Source: Pseudomonas sp. GD03944
Lineage (GTDB): Bacteria; Pseudomonadota; Gammaproteobacteria; Pseudomonadales; Pseudomonadaceae
DNA length: 64,000 nucleotides
NCBI RefSeq assembly: GCF_029839275.1
Contig: NZ_JAOCAH010000019.1
Coordinates: forward strand, 22,698 to 86,697
Reading direction: 5' to 3'
Shown here: positions 32,651 through 40,351 of the stretch, piece by piece
How positions within the stretch are numbered: the first letter of the stretch is position 1
How the letters are laid out: every line of letters starts with the position of its first letter
Made by a program: the position numbers and the translations under genes
The notes under the pieces: model-generated
What the model was told of the DNA's origin: nothing
What the model saw: only the letters and a program-made list of their open reading frames with translations
Databases searched by the model: none

Positions 32651-33814
32651 TCAGCTGGGCATCAGGATGCCCTTGGCGATGGTGTTGCGCTGGATTTCGC
32701 TGGTGCCGGTCAGCACGCGCATCATGCGGCTGGCGCGGAACAGCCATTCTACGGGATGGCCCTTGATCAGCCCGCTGCCGCCATGCACCTGCACCGCCTT
32801 GTCGATGATTCGGAAGGCAGTTTCCGAGGCGAACAGCTTGCACATGGGGGACTGGACCTTGATGTCGCCGCCGGCGTCGTTCAGCGCCGCGGTGGCGTAC
32901 ATCATGCTGCGCGCGGCATACAGCTCGGTGGCCATGTCGGCGAGCATGTGGTTGATGGCCTGGAACATCGCGATCGGCTGGCCGAACTGCTTGCGCGTGC
33001 GGGCATGGTCGAGCGACAGGTTCAGGGCCAGGCCGGCCATGCCGAGCATGGTCGGGCAGTGCAGCAGGCGGTTGAGGGTGATACGCCCCATGGCCAGCTT
33101 GAAGCCGGCGCCTTCGTCACCGATGCGGTTTTGCACCGGAACGCGAACGTCCTCCAGGGTGATGTTGCCGTGGGCGCCGCCACCGGACATCACCGAGTAG
33201 TCGCTCTGCACGCTCACACCGGGGGCGTGCAGGTCGACGAAGAACGCCGAAATGCCCTGCGGGCCACGGCCCGGGCCGGTCACCGCGAGCAGCACGGCGA
33301 GATCGGCGTAGGGCGCGCCGGAGATGTAGCGCTTGGCACCGCGCAACACGTAGTGGTCGCCGTCGCGGTACGCCTCGGTGCTGATCGCCGTGGCGTCGGA
33401 GCCGGCTTCCGCTTCGGTCAGGGCGAAGCACACGGCTTTCTCGGCCCGGCAGATCGGCTGCAGGAAGGCCTCGATCTGGTGCTCGCTGGCGACCTTGAAC
33501 AGATGGCCGACGCGGGGCGGGCCGGACAGCTCGCCGAGGATGTGCGGCGCCAGTGGCGAGCCGGTCAGCACCGCGGCTTCCTTCAGTGCGCAGAGGTCGA
33601 CGACGCCGAGCCCGGCGCCGCCCAGCGTCTCGGGCAGCATGGCGTTGTAGAAACCCAGCTCGCACGAGCGGCGCCAGATGTCGTTGAGCAGCGGCCGGGG
33701 GACGGCTTCGCCCCAGACGATGTGCTCGCGCTGTGCCAGGGGGGCGAGTTCGTCACGCACGAAGGCGTTGATGCCGTCGATGAGGCGAGCGGCCTTTTCA
33801 CTTGGTTTGATCAT
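32651..33814 (-). CDS. Acyl-CoA dehydrogenase with non-canonical active-site position
   Basis: A 387-residue flavoprotein of the acyl-CoA dehydrogenase family: FAD-binding CFALTEAEAGSDATAIS (the family's first signature), the middle beta domain (GAKRYISGAPYADLAVL), and the C-terminal helical domain with RKQFGQPIAMFQAINHMLADM, IDKAVQVHGGSGLIKGHPVE and LTGTSEIQRN. The catalytic Glu of medium-chain enzymes lies in a YEGTS motif; here that residue is Thr369 (LTGTS), and no Glu is evident at the alternative long-chain position. It may use another base or a special substrate. It begins 10 bases after the AMP-ligase stop, in the same operon. Confidence 0.9.
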   Translation of the reverse strand: MIKPSEKAARLIDGINAFVRDELAPLAQREHIVWGEAVPRPLLNDIWRRSCELGFYNAMLPETLGGAGLGVVDLCALKEAAVLTGSPLAPHILGELSGPPRVGHLFKVASEHQIEAFLQPICRAEKAVCFALTEAEAGSDATAISTEAYRDGDHYVLRGAKRYISGAPYADLAVLLAVTGPGRGPQGISAFFVDLHAPGVSVQSDYSVMSGGGAHGNITLEDVRVPVQNRIGDEGAGFKLAMGRITLNRLLHCPTMLGMAGLALNLSLDHARTRKQFGQPIAMFQAINHMLADMATELYAARSMMYATAALNDAGGDIKVQSPMCKLFASETAFRIIDKAVQVHGGSGLIKGHPVEWLFRASRMMRVLTGTSEIQRNTIAKGILMPS

Positions 33815-33824
33815 GTCTCTGCCC

Positions 33825-35372
33825 TCAGATCCGTCGTTCGCTGTTTTGCCAGTACGCTTCGCGGATCAGGCGGCGCACGACCTTGCCATTGGGGTTCTTC
33901 GGCAGCTCCTTGACGAAGTCCACCGCACGCGGCTTCTTGAAGCCGGCCAGCGTGGCGCCGCAGTGCTCGATGATGGCTTCGGCGCTGATCGTCTCGCCCG
34001 GCTTGAGCACCACCACCGCCCGCACCGCTTCGCCCCATTGCTCGTCGGGCACGCCGACCACCGCCGCTTCGAAGACCTGCGGGATGGCGTAGAGCACCTG
34101 TTCCACTTCGGTGGGGTAGATGTTGAAGCCGCCGGAAATGATCATTTCCTTCTTGCGGTCGACGATGAACACGTAGCCGTGCTCGTCCACCGTGGCCAGG
34201 TCGCCGGTGAGGTAGTAACCGTCGCGCATGACTTCGGCGGTCAGCTCCGGCGCCTGCCAGTAGCCCTGCATGATGTCCGGGCCGCGCACCACGATCTCGC
34301 CGATCTCGCCCGGCTTCACGTCTTCGAAGTCGTCGTTGACCACCCGCAGGTCGGTCTCGAAATAGCAGCGCCCGCAGGAGGCCAGGCGGCTGTGGTCATC
34401 GCCGTCGATCAGGTGGTCCTGCTCGGTCAGCACCGTCACCAGGGAGCAGGTTTCACCGGCGCCGTAGCCCTGGGCGAGGATCGGCCCGAACACCTCGATG
34501 GCGCGCTTGACCAGGGCCGGCGCCATGGGCGCCGCGCCGTACATCACCAGGCGCAGGCTGGAGAGGTCGAAACGCTCGACCTCGGGCACGTTCACCAGGC
34601 GGTTGATCATTGCCGGCACCAGGAACAGGCGGGTGACCCGCTCGCGTTCGATGGTCTCCAGCAACAGCCGGTCGTCATAGCGCTCCAGCAGCAGGTTGCA
34701 GGCGCCCACGGCCAGCACGGGCATGATCTGCATGCCGCTGGCATGGGTGATCGGGCCGACATGGGCCATCACGTCGCCCGGTGCCGCCCGGCGGGTCGGG
34801 CTGGCGATGCTCTTGCGGATCAGTGCCTTGCGGTTGCCGAACGACAGCATGGCGGCCTTGAGCACGCCGGAGCTGCCGGAGGTGTAGTGCAGCACCGCCA
34901 GGGCGTCGTCGGCCGGGTCGCTGTGCACCACGGTTTCGCTGCCACGCTCCAGCACCTGGGCGTAGCCGGTGTCGCTCGCGTCGTCGTCCAGCGAGACGAT
35001 CCAGCGCAGGCGCGGCAGCTCGCTACGGCGCGCGTGCAGGGCGGCGGCGAAGCGGCCGTCGGCGATCACCGCCTGGCTGTGGGAGTCGTCCAGCACCTGG
35101 ATGATTTCCTCCAGGGACAGGCGGGCATTGATCGGCACCTTGACCATGGCCGACTTGTAGAAGGCGATTTCCGCCTCCACCAGTTCGACGCGGTTGAGCG
35201 CCAGGATCGCCACATGGGCGCCCTGGCTCAGGCCGAGTGCCTGCAGGCCGGACGCCAGGCGGTTGGTGCGACGCTCCAGTTGGGCGAAGGTGATGCGCTG
35301 TCGGCTATCGACCAGTGCTTCGCGGTCGGGCCAGTACAGGGCGCTGCGACTAATGATCTTTCCTAGGTTCAA
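33825..35372 (-). CDS. AMP-forming acyl/aryl-CoA ligase
   Basis: A 515-residue ANL-superfamily ligase that would convert a carboxylic acid to its CoA thioester with ATP. Motifs in order: P-loop HYTSGSSGVLKAAML (unusual: the family norm is TSGTTGxPKG), GAGETCSLVT (A5), YYLTGDLATVDEHGYVFIVDRKKEMIISGG (A7-A8, shown by key residues D and R), and C-terminal lysine region PKNPNGKVVRR. Length matches medium-chain or aromatic acyl-CoA synthetases. It is first in the minus-strand operon, directly behind the right copy of the duplicated promoter. Substrate probably arrives through the co-encoded MFS permease. Confidence 0.9.
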   Translation of the reverse strand: MNLGKIISRSALYWPDREALVDSRQRITFAQLERRTNRLASGLQALGLSQGAHVAILALNRVELVEAEIAFYKSAMVKVPINARLSLEEIIQVLDDSHSQAVIADGRFAAALHARRSELPRLRWIVSLDDDASDTGYAQVLERGSETVVHSDPADDALAVLHYTSGSSGVLKAAMLSFGNRKALIRKSIASPTRRAAPGDVMAHVGPITHASGMQIMPVLAVGACNLLLERYDDRLLLETIERERVTRLFLVPAMINRLVNVPEVERFDLSSLRLVMYGAAPMAPALVKRAIEVFGPILAQGYGAGETCSLVTVLTEQDHLIDGDDHSRLASCGRCYFETDLRVVNDDFEDVKPGEIGEIVVRGPDIMQGYWQAPELTAEVMRDGYYLTGDLATVDEHGYVFIVDRKKEMIISGGFNIYPTEVEQVLYAIPQVFEAAVVGVPDEQWGEAVRAVVVLKPGETISAEAIIEHCGATLAGFKKPRAVDFVKELPKNPNGKVVRRLIREAYWQNSERRI

Positions 35373-35389
35373 TTTCTTGTTCTCATCGG

Positions 35390-35472
35390 CAGGACAACTG
35401 CGCCGATGCTATCCAAGCGATTTCGCCGGGAACTAATAGAACTGTGCGATGCGGGACATGCCGTTTTGGAAT
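35390..35472 (-). promoter_or_regulatory. Duplicated activator-dependent promoter, right copy (drives ligase operon)
   Basis: On the minus strand this 83-bp segment repeats the promoter at 20824-20905, with the same AGTTC-N4-AGTTC direct repeat and the same TAGCAT -10 (35411 down to 35406). The expected RNA start lies about 27 bases before the ligase ATG at 35372. The copies differ mainly in the ten bases between the direct repeat and the -10 block. Confidence 0.8.
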
Positions 35473-35502
35473 GGGCCCTTTGCAGGCCAGGCGGCCAGAC
35501 GA

Positions 35503-35535
35503 AAAAAGGCCGCCCGGTTCGGGGGCGGCCTTTTT
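35503..35535 (-). terminator. Intrinsic terminator of the TonB receptor gene
   Basis: A 12-bp perfect inverted repeat (AAAAAGGCCGCC / GGCGGCCTTTTT), with a nine-base loop, ends in T-tracts on both strands, 20 bases after the receptor's stop. It can terminate in either direction and shields the receptor from the right-hand duplicated promoter. Confidence 0.88.
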
Positions 35536-35554
35536 CATTCCAGCGGGTGCGCGG

Positions 35555-37681
35555 TCAGAAGGTGTAGGAGATACCCGTCTGCACGGTGCGCGGGGCGCCG
35601 GGGTAGGCGTAGAGGTTGAAGGCGCCTTCTTCGTATTCCTCGTTGAACAGGTTCTTCACGTCCAGGTTGATACGCACCTTGTCGGTCAGCTGGTAGAAGC
35701 TCAGCAGGTCGACCACGGTGTAGCCGTTCATGTCGTAGGCGGTGTTGGAGGTCTGGCCGGCGCGGTCGTCGACGTATTTCACGCCCATCCCCAGGCCCAG
35801 GCCTTTGGCCGCACCGTCCTGGAATTCGTAGACGTTGAGCAGGCTGAAGCTGTTGCGCGGGATGTTGGCCAGGCGGGTACCGGTCTTGAGGGTGTTGTCC
35901 TTGCGCACCTGGGCATCGACGTAGGCGTAGCCGCCGGTGACGCGCCACTCGGGGGTGACGTTGCCGGCGATGTTCAGGTCGAAGCCCTGGCTGCGCACCT
36001 CGCCCGCCGCCACGCTGAAGGTGGCGTCCACCGGGTCGACGGTGAGCACGTTCTGTTTGACGATGTGGTACACGGCAGCGTCGACGCTGAACTGCTGGTC
36101 GGGGGCCTCCCACTTCACACCCACTTCGTAGGATTTGCCTTCTTCCGGGTCGAATCCGTCGCCTTGCCGGCTGGCGCCGCTGTTGGGTTTGAACGAGCGC
36201 GCGGCGTTGGCGTACACCGCCACGCTGTCGGTCAGGTCGTAGATCACGCCCACGCGCGGCGTGGCGGCGTTGTCCGCGGCCTGCCAACTGCGGCTGCCCG
36301 GCAACAGGTTGTCGTAGTCATGTTCGAAGCGCTCGAAGCGTACGCCCGCCAGGACCTTCAGGCGCTCGGTGAGCGTTACCTGGTCCTGCACGAAGGCGGC
36401 CCAGGTGGTGAGGTTTTCCTTGTCGTGGGTGGTGGTGCGCGTCAGGGCCGGGCGGGGCTGACCGAGCACCGGGTTGAAGATGTCGATCGGGTAGGCGGTC
36501 AGCGCGCCAGAGGAGCGGCGGATGATCGACTGATAGTGGTAGTCCTCGTACTCGACGCCGGTCAGCAGGGTGTGGGAGACACCGAAGGCATCGAAGTAAC
36601 CGGTGAGGTTCAGCTGGTAGTCGCGGTCGGTCCAGTCGAGCTTGCGGTAGTTGAAGTTGCGGCCCAGGGTGCGGCCGTCGCTCTGCAGGCCGTTGGCCTC
36701 GACCGCGTTGCCCTCCAGGGTGCCGTTGAGGTCCTGCACGCCGCCGGCCAGGGTCCAGTTGTCGTTGAGCGCATGGTCGAAGCGCACCTGGACCATGTCG
36801 TTGTCGTTGTGCAGGGTGTTGTCGCTGCCTTTCTCCCAGATGTTGGTGTCGCGCGACGGGTTGCCGATCTGGTTGGGGTAGCGCGTCAGGCCGCGGTCGA
36901 GCGGGTGATTGTTCCGCATCAGGTCGGCTTCGAGCACGATGCGCGTGGCGTCGCTCACCTGCCAGCTGAGCACCGGCGCCACGTCGTAGCGCTCGGTCTC
37001 CACGTCATCGCGGAAGCTCTCGCCGCCTTCGCCCAGGAGGTTGAGGCGGTACGCCAGGCGGCCGTCGTCATCCAGCGCGCCGGTGGTGTCCAGCGTGCTG
37101 CGGTACATGCCCTGGTCGGTGATCTGGGCGCCGACGGTGGTCTGGCTTTCGGCCTGCGGCTGCTTGCTGACCACGTTGAAGGTGCCGCCGGGATCGCCCC
37201 GGCCATAGAGACTGGAGGCCGGGCCGCGCAGCACTTCCAGGCGCTCGATGGTGTTGGCGTCCGGCGCGTTGGGGTAGCCGCGGTTGATCGGGAAACCGTT
37301 GCGGTAGAACTCGCCGGTGGTGAAACCGCGCACCGTGAAGGTGGTCAGGCCCTGACCGCCGAAGTTGTTGGCGCGGCCGACACCGCCGGCGTAGTCGAGC
37401 ACGTCGTGCAGCCGGGTGGCGGTGCTGTCTTCTGCCACGTCGCGGGTGACCACCGTCACCGACTGGGGCGTTTCATGCAGCGAGGTGTCGGTGCGGGTGG
37501 CGCTCTTCGAGCGGGTCGCGCGGTAGCCCTTCACCGGGCCATCGGCGCTGTCCATGAGATCGGCGTTGATGCTGACGGCATCGAGTTCGAGCGCGGAAGG
37601 GGAGTCGGGGGCGGGCTGGGCAGCCCATGTGGCGGAGGTAACGGCATTCAGAACACACAGCGAGATAAGCGAGCGACGCAT
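35555..37681 (-). CDS. TonB-dependent siderophore receptor
   Basis: A 708-residue outer-membrane receptor: signal peptide (1-20, SATWAAQ), plug domain beginning at SLHETPQSVTVVTRDV with VRGFTTGEFYRNGFP and the family's IERLEVLRGPASSLYGRGDPGGTFN-type loop, then a 22-strand barrel ending in the TonB-box-family terminal LFNEEYE and GISYTF. The pattern is that of the FhuA/FiuA/FoxA siderophore group. A Fur-box-like sequence lies 54 bp upstream of the start, so iron starvation should induce it. No ExbBD or siderophore biosynthesis genes are near. It has its own terminator and is separate from the catabolic cluster. Confidence 0.93.
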   Translation of the reverse strand: MRRSLISLCVLNAVTSATWAAQPAPDSPSALELDAVSINADLMDSADGPVKGYRATRSKSATRTDTSLHETPQSVTVVTRDVAEDSTATRLHDVLDYAGGVGRANNFGGQGLTTFTVRGFTTGEFYRNGFPINRGYPNAPDANTIERLEVLRGPASSLYGRGDPGGTFNVVSKQPQAESQTTVGAQITDQGMYRSTLDTTGALDDDGRLAYRLNLLGEGGESFRDDVETERYDVAPVLSWQVSDATRIVLEADLMRNNHPLDRGLTRYPNQIGNPSRDTNIWEKGSDNTLHNDNDMVQVRFDHALNDNWTLAGGVQDLNGTLEGNAVEANGLQSDGRTLGRNFNYRKLDWTDRDYQLNLTGYFDAFGVSHTLLTGVEYEDYHYQSIIRRSSGALTAYPIDIFNPVLGQPRPALTRTTTHDKENLTTWAAFVQDQVTLTERLKVLAGVRFERFEHDYDNLLPGSRSWQAADNAATPRVGVIYDLTDSVAVYANAARSFKPNSGASRQGDGFDPEEGKSYEVGVKWEAPDQQFSVDAAVYHIVKQNVLTVDPVDATFSVAAGEVRSQGFDLNIAGNVTPEWRVTGGYAYVDAQVRKDNTLKTGTRLANIPRNSFSLLNVYEFQDGAAKGLGLGMGVKYVDDRAGQTSNTAYDMNGYTVVDLLSFYQLTDKVRINLDVKNLFNEEYEEGAFNLYAYPGAPRTVQTGISYTF

Positions 37682-37734
37682 CGACTACAGATTCCAGGCA
37701 GGATAGTGAAATGTAACCAATTGTACGCGTTATT

Positions 37735-37753
37735 GATAATGGATAGCATTCGC
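37735..37753. promoter_or_regulatory. Fur box upstream of the siderophore receptor
   Basis: GATAATG-GATAG-CATTCGC matches the 7-5-7 layout of the Fur consensus (GATAATG ATAAT CATTATC): 7/7 in the left arm and 5/7 in the right. It is 54 bp before the receptor start in an AT-rich stretch. Confidence 0.75.
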
Positions 37754-37845
37754 TAAATGACTGGCCGTCCACTTATTTTTCGGCGGCCGGTTCCGGGCTG
37801 GAGGCGGGCACGGATCGAGCCGGAAAAATTAATGTGATCGCTGTA

Positions 37846-37873
37846 TTGACATATCGGTAAATCTCGATATTAT
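37846..37873 (+). promoter_or_regulatory. Promoter and first ArsR-type operator
   Basis: TTGACA (37846-37851) and TATTAT (37868-37873), 16 bp apart, form a strong sigma-70 promoter seven bases before the ArsR start, implying a near-leaderless message. The spacer is filled by ATATCGGTAAATCTCGATAT (37851-37870), a 6-bp-arm inverted repeat repeated twice downstream: the likely operator for autorepression. Confidence 0.8.
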
Positions 37874-37880
37874 CGCCTCC

Positions 37881-38183
37881 ATGGAACTGATCGACGTATT
37901 CAAAGCCCTCTCGAACCGTACGCGCCTTGAAATCCTGAAAGGATTGAAGGACCCGGTGAATAACTTCCCTCCACAGGATGAAGGGGACGTTCATACAGTG
38001 GGTGTTTGTGTGAGCAGTATCCAGGAGGGCGTCGGGCTGTCGCAGTCGACAGTCTCCGATTACCTGGCGACGCTGCAGCGGGTTGGTCTGGTTGAAGTCC
38101 GGCGTATCGGGCAGTGGACCTACTACAAGCGCAACGAAGCGAACATCCGTGCACTTGCCGAAATGATAGGCAAAGAGCTGTAA
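37881..38183 (+). CDS. ArsR-family winged-helix repressor
   Basis: A 100-residue small repressor with the ArsR helix pattern: FKALSNRTRLEILKGL at the start, GVGLSQSTVSDYLATLQRVGLVEVRR as recognition helix and wing, and a C-terminal dimerisation helix. A Cys at residue ~44 (GVCVSSIQ) could be redox or electrophile sensing, but no metal-binding CxC pattern is visible. It is followed by two more copies of its own presumed operator and then by a quinone-reductase-like gene and a monooxygenase gene, so it likely senses a reactive quinone, aldehyde or similar compound. ATG lies only seven bases past the -10. Confidence 0.9.
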   Translation: MELIDVFKALSNRTRLEILKGLKDPVNNFPPQDEGDVHTVGVCVSSIQEGVGLSQSTVSDYLATLQRVGLVEVRRIGQWTYYKRNEANIRALAEMIGKEL

Positions 38184-38197
38184 TTTTTTAACTGATC

Positions 38198-38217
38198 ATA
38201 TCGGCAAATCCCGATAT
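38198..38217. promoter_or_regulatory. Second ArsR-type operator
   Basis: ATATCGGCAAATCCCGATAT repeats the operator in the ArsR promoter with two changes. It is followed by a leader (CGAAGCGAGG, then GTG) resembling that of the next gene, but the frame it would start closes after three codons. This looks like a duplicated or relict promoter. Confidence 0.7.
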
Positions 38218-38291
38218 CCCACTTTCTCGAAGCGAGGTTCACTGTGAACTGGTGAGCATAGGAATAGACCCGTAATTTTTTTTGCACCAAC

Positions 38292-38311
38292 ACATCGAAA
38301 AATCCCGATAT
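38292..38311. promoter_or_regulatory. Third ArsR-type operator, upstream of the oxidoreductase
   Basis: ACATCGAAAAATCCCGATAT is the most degenerate of the three copies (left arm changed), ending 27 bp before the oxidoreductase start. With the second copy, 94 bp upstream, it could allow cooperative repression. Confidence 0.65.
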
Positions 38312-38338
38312 CCCTTTTTACCGAAACGAGGAACTACC

Positions 38339-39325
38339 ATGAAAGCGCAAGTACTCAACACCTTTGGCGGCCCGCAATCCTTCGAACTGAGCGAGGTACC
38401 CAAGCCGGTGCCGCAAGCAGGACAAGTGCTGGTACGGGTGCACGCCACCTCCATCAACCCGCTGGACTATCAGGTTCGCCGTGGCGACTACGTCGACTAT
38501 GTGCCGCTGCCGGCCATTACCGGGCATGACGTGTCCGGTGTCGTCGAAGCGGTCGGCCCGGGTGTGACCAGCTTCGTGCCAGGCGATGAAGTCTGGTACA
38601 CCCCGCAAATCTTCGACGGCCCCGGCAGCTACGCCGAGTACCACGTTGCCGCCGAAAGCATCGTCGGCAAGAAGCCTGCTTCGCTGAGCCACCTCGAAGC
38701 GGCCACCCTGACCCTGGTGGGCGGGACGGCCTGGGAAGCCCTGGTCGTGCGTGCCTCGCTGCGTGTCGGCGAGAGCATCCTGGTGCACGGCGGCGCCGGT
38801 GGTGTCGGGCATGTGGCGATCCAGCTGGCCAAAGCCATGGGCGCCAAGGTCTTTACCACCGTGCGTGATTTCAACTTCGAGTTCGCTCGCAGCCTGGGCG
38901 CTGACGTGGTCATCGACTACGAGCAGGAGGATTACGTCGAGGCCATCCTGCGCGAAACCGGCGGCAAAGGCGTGGACGTGGTGTTCGACACCATCGGCGG
39001 CGACACCCTGACGCGCAGCCCTGACGTGCTCGCCCAGTTGGGCCGCGTGGTTTCGATCGTGGATATCGCCAAGCCGCAGAACCTCATTCAGGCCTGGGGC
39101 AAGAACGCCAGTTATCACTTCGTGTTCACCCGGCAGAACCGCGGCAAGCTCGATGAACTGGCCGCCCTGGTCGAGCGCGGTCAACTGAAGCCCCACGTGG
39201 GCGCGGTCTACTCGCTGGCCGACATCGGGCTCGCCCATGCCCTGCTGGAAACCCCCAACAACGGCCTGCGCGGCAAGATCGCCATTGCCGTCGTGCCCCA
39301 GGCTCCTGTCAGCGCTGATGCCTGA
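38339..39325 (+). CDS. MDR-superfamily zinc-independent quinone oxidoreductase-like enzyme
   Basis: A 328-residue medium-chain dehydrogenase/reductase. N-terminal GroES-like domain (VRVHATSINPLDYQVRRGDY, then ITGHDVSGVVEAVGPGV) without the zinc-ligand cysteines, and a Rossmann NAD(P)H domain (SILVHGGAGGVGHVAIQLAKAMGAKV). This places it in the quinone reductase/zeta-crystallin group, cytoplasmic, probably detoxifying quinones or enones. ACGAGGAAC precedes the ATG. It is in an ArsR-regulated operon with the monooxygenase-like gene 28 bp downstream; electrophile stress is the likely inducer. Confidence 0.9.
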   Translation: MKAQVLNTFGGPQSFELSEVPKPVPQAGQVLVRVHATSINPLDYQVRRGDYVDYVPLPAITGHDVSGVVEAVGPGVTSFVPGDEVWYTPQIFDGPGSYAEYHVAAESIVGKKPASLSHLEAATLTLVGGTAWEALVVRASLRVGESILVHGGAGGVGHVAIQLAKAMGAKVFTTVRDFNFEFARSLGADVVIDYEQEDYVEAILRETGGKGVDVVFDTIGGDTLTRSPDVLAQLGRVVSIVDIAKPQNLIQAWGKNASYHFVFTRQNRGKLDELAALVERGQLKPHVGAVYSLADIGLAHALLETPNNGLRGKIAIAVVPQAPVSADA

Positions 39326-39353
39326 CCGTCGAACTCACTGTGAGGACATTCCC

Positions 39354-39701
39354 ATGATTTATGAAATCGCTCTGCTGCCGGTTCACCAGGAACGCATCGC
39401 GCAGTTCAAACAGACCTTTGCCGACGTCACGCCGTTGCTGCGCCGTGCGACGGGGTACGGCGGCCACATGCTGGCGCAAGGCATCGAAACGCCCCAGGTG
39501 CTCAACCTCATCGTGCGCTGGCGCTCCCTCGAGGACCACAAGGCCTTCGAGGCGGGCGAAGACCACCAGGTGTTCATGGACGCCCTGGAGGAATTCTTCG
39601 CGCAAGAACCGACCGTCTACCACATCGAAGGGGCCGCGTTCACGGCAGGAGAACAGGGCGACCAGGACGCCGCCTTCGACAAGGTCGTGCCTGCTTCCTA
39701 G
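39354..39701 (+). CDS. Dimeric alpha-beta barrel (antibiotic biosynthesis monooxygenase-type) protein
   Basis: A 115-residue protein with the ferredoxin-like dimeric alpha-beta barrel texture: IYEIALLPVHQERIAQFKQTFADVTPLLRRATGYGGHMLAQG, followed by LNLIVRWRSLEDHKAFEAGEDHQVF, a common motif of ABM/quinol monooxygenase (YgiN-like) proteins. Such enzymes oxidise quinols without cofactor or act as heme-like binding partners. Its co-transcription with a quinone oxidoreductase-like gene under an ArsR repressor fits a quinone detoxification pair. GTGAGGACATTCCC carries the ribosome site before the ATG. Confidence 0.82.
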   Translation: MIYEIALLPVHQERIAQFKQTFADVTPLLRRATGYGGHMLAQGIETPQVLNLIVRWRSLEDHKAFEAGEDHQVFMDALEEFFAQEPTVYHIEGAAFTAGEQGDQDAAFDKVVPAS

Positions 39702-39924
39702 GTGCGGGCCGTGAAGCACTGGCCGGTGCCAGAACCTGCCCGCCAGGTATCGCCAGCCTTGACCTGACAGTGCCGTGCCTTCAAGCCGGCGGCTGTCAGG
39801 TCAAACCCAGCCGCTGCTCCTGCGGCAATACAGCGAATCTCTCTCTATCGATTGCTCCAAGAGCAGTTGGCGCACTGCCTTCGCCTGGAGAAAACCCAGT
39901 ACTCAACCATTCGGAATCAAGATC

Positions 39925-40191
39925 ATGACCCGCAACAACATCAGCAAATCAGCCCGCATCATTTTCGCCAGCCTTGGCGCGTTTTTATCCTTTGGCGCGT
40001 CCGCTGAAAGTGATCCGGTCACGTACAAATACGGCGCCAAACTGGACATCGTGAAAGTGTTGTCGATCACGACAAAAGACAGCCCGGTCTGCAAACCGGT
40101 GGATTACGTAATGAAATACGTCGACTCGACTGGGCAAACCCACGCGCTCAAATACAAGGCTCACTCCAGTGCATGCAGCAAACGGCGTTAA
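39925..40191 (+). CDS. Small periplasmic DUF2790 protein
   Basis: An 88-residue secreted protein: signal peptide (1-27, FASLGAFLSFGASAE), then a short mature domain TYKYGAKLDIVKVLSI, two cysteines (KDSPVCKP and HSSACSK) likely disulfide bonded, and DSTGQTHALKYKA. This is the DUF2790 pattern of Pseudomonas, often induced by copper or other stress. No function is established. It stands alone after the ArsR operon. ATG at 39925 chosen for the signal peptide; a longer frame exists. Confidence 0.85.
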   Translation: MTRNNISKSARIIFASLGAFLSFGASAESDPVTYKYGAKLDIVKVLSITTKDSPVCKPVDYVMKYVDSTGQTHALKYKAHSSACSKRR

Positions 40192-40351
40192 CACGGCCCC
40201 GGTGGCGCCCGAGAGGCGCCCCTGGGACGTCTTGCCGCAGCGGCTGCCGCTAAAGAATCGGGCCAGGCTGCCGCTAGACACAAGAGATGCGACGCGCGCC
40301 TGCAACAGGCGATAGCAGATTCAGGGACTGGTGCGAACAGGGATTGCCGCC

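Noticed and set aside
35444..37756. 770-residue plus-strand open frame opposite the siderophore receptor
   Set aside because: Val/Ala/Gly-rich mirror of the receptor; it also crosses the terminator and Fur box.
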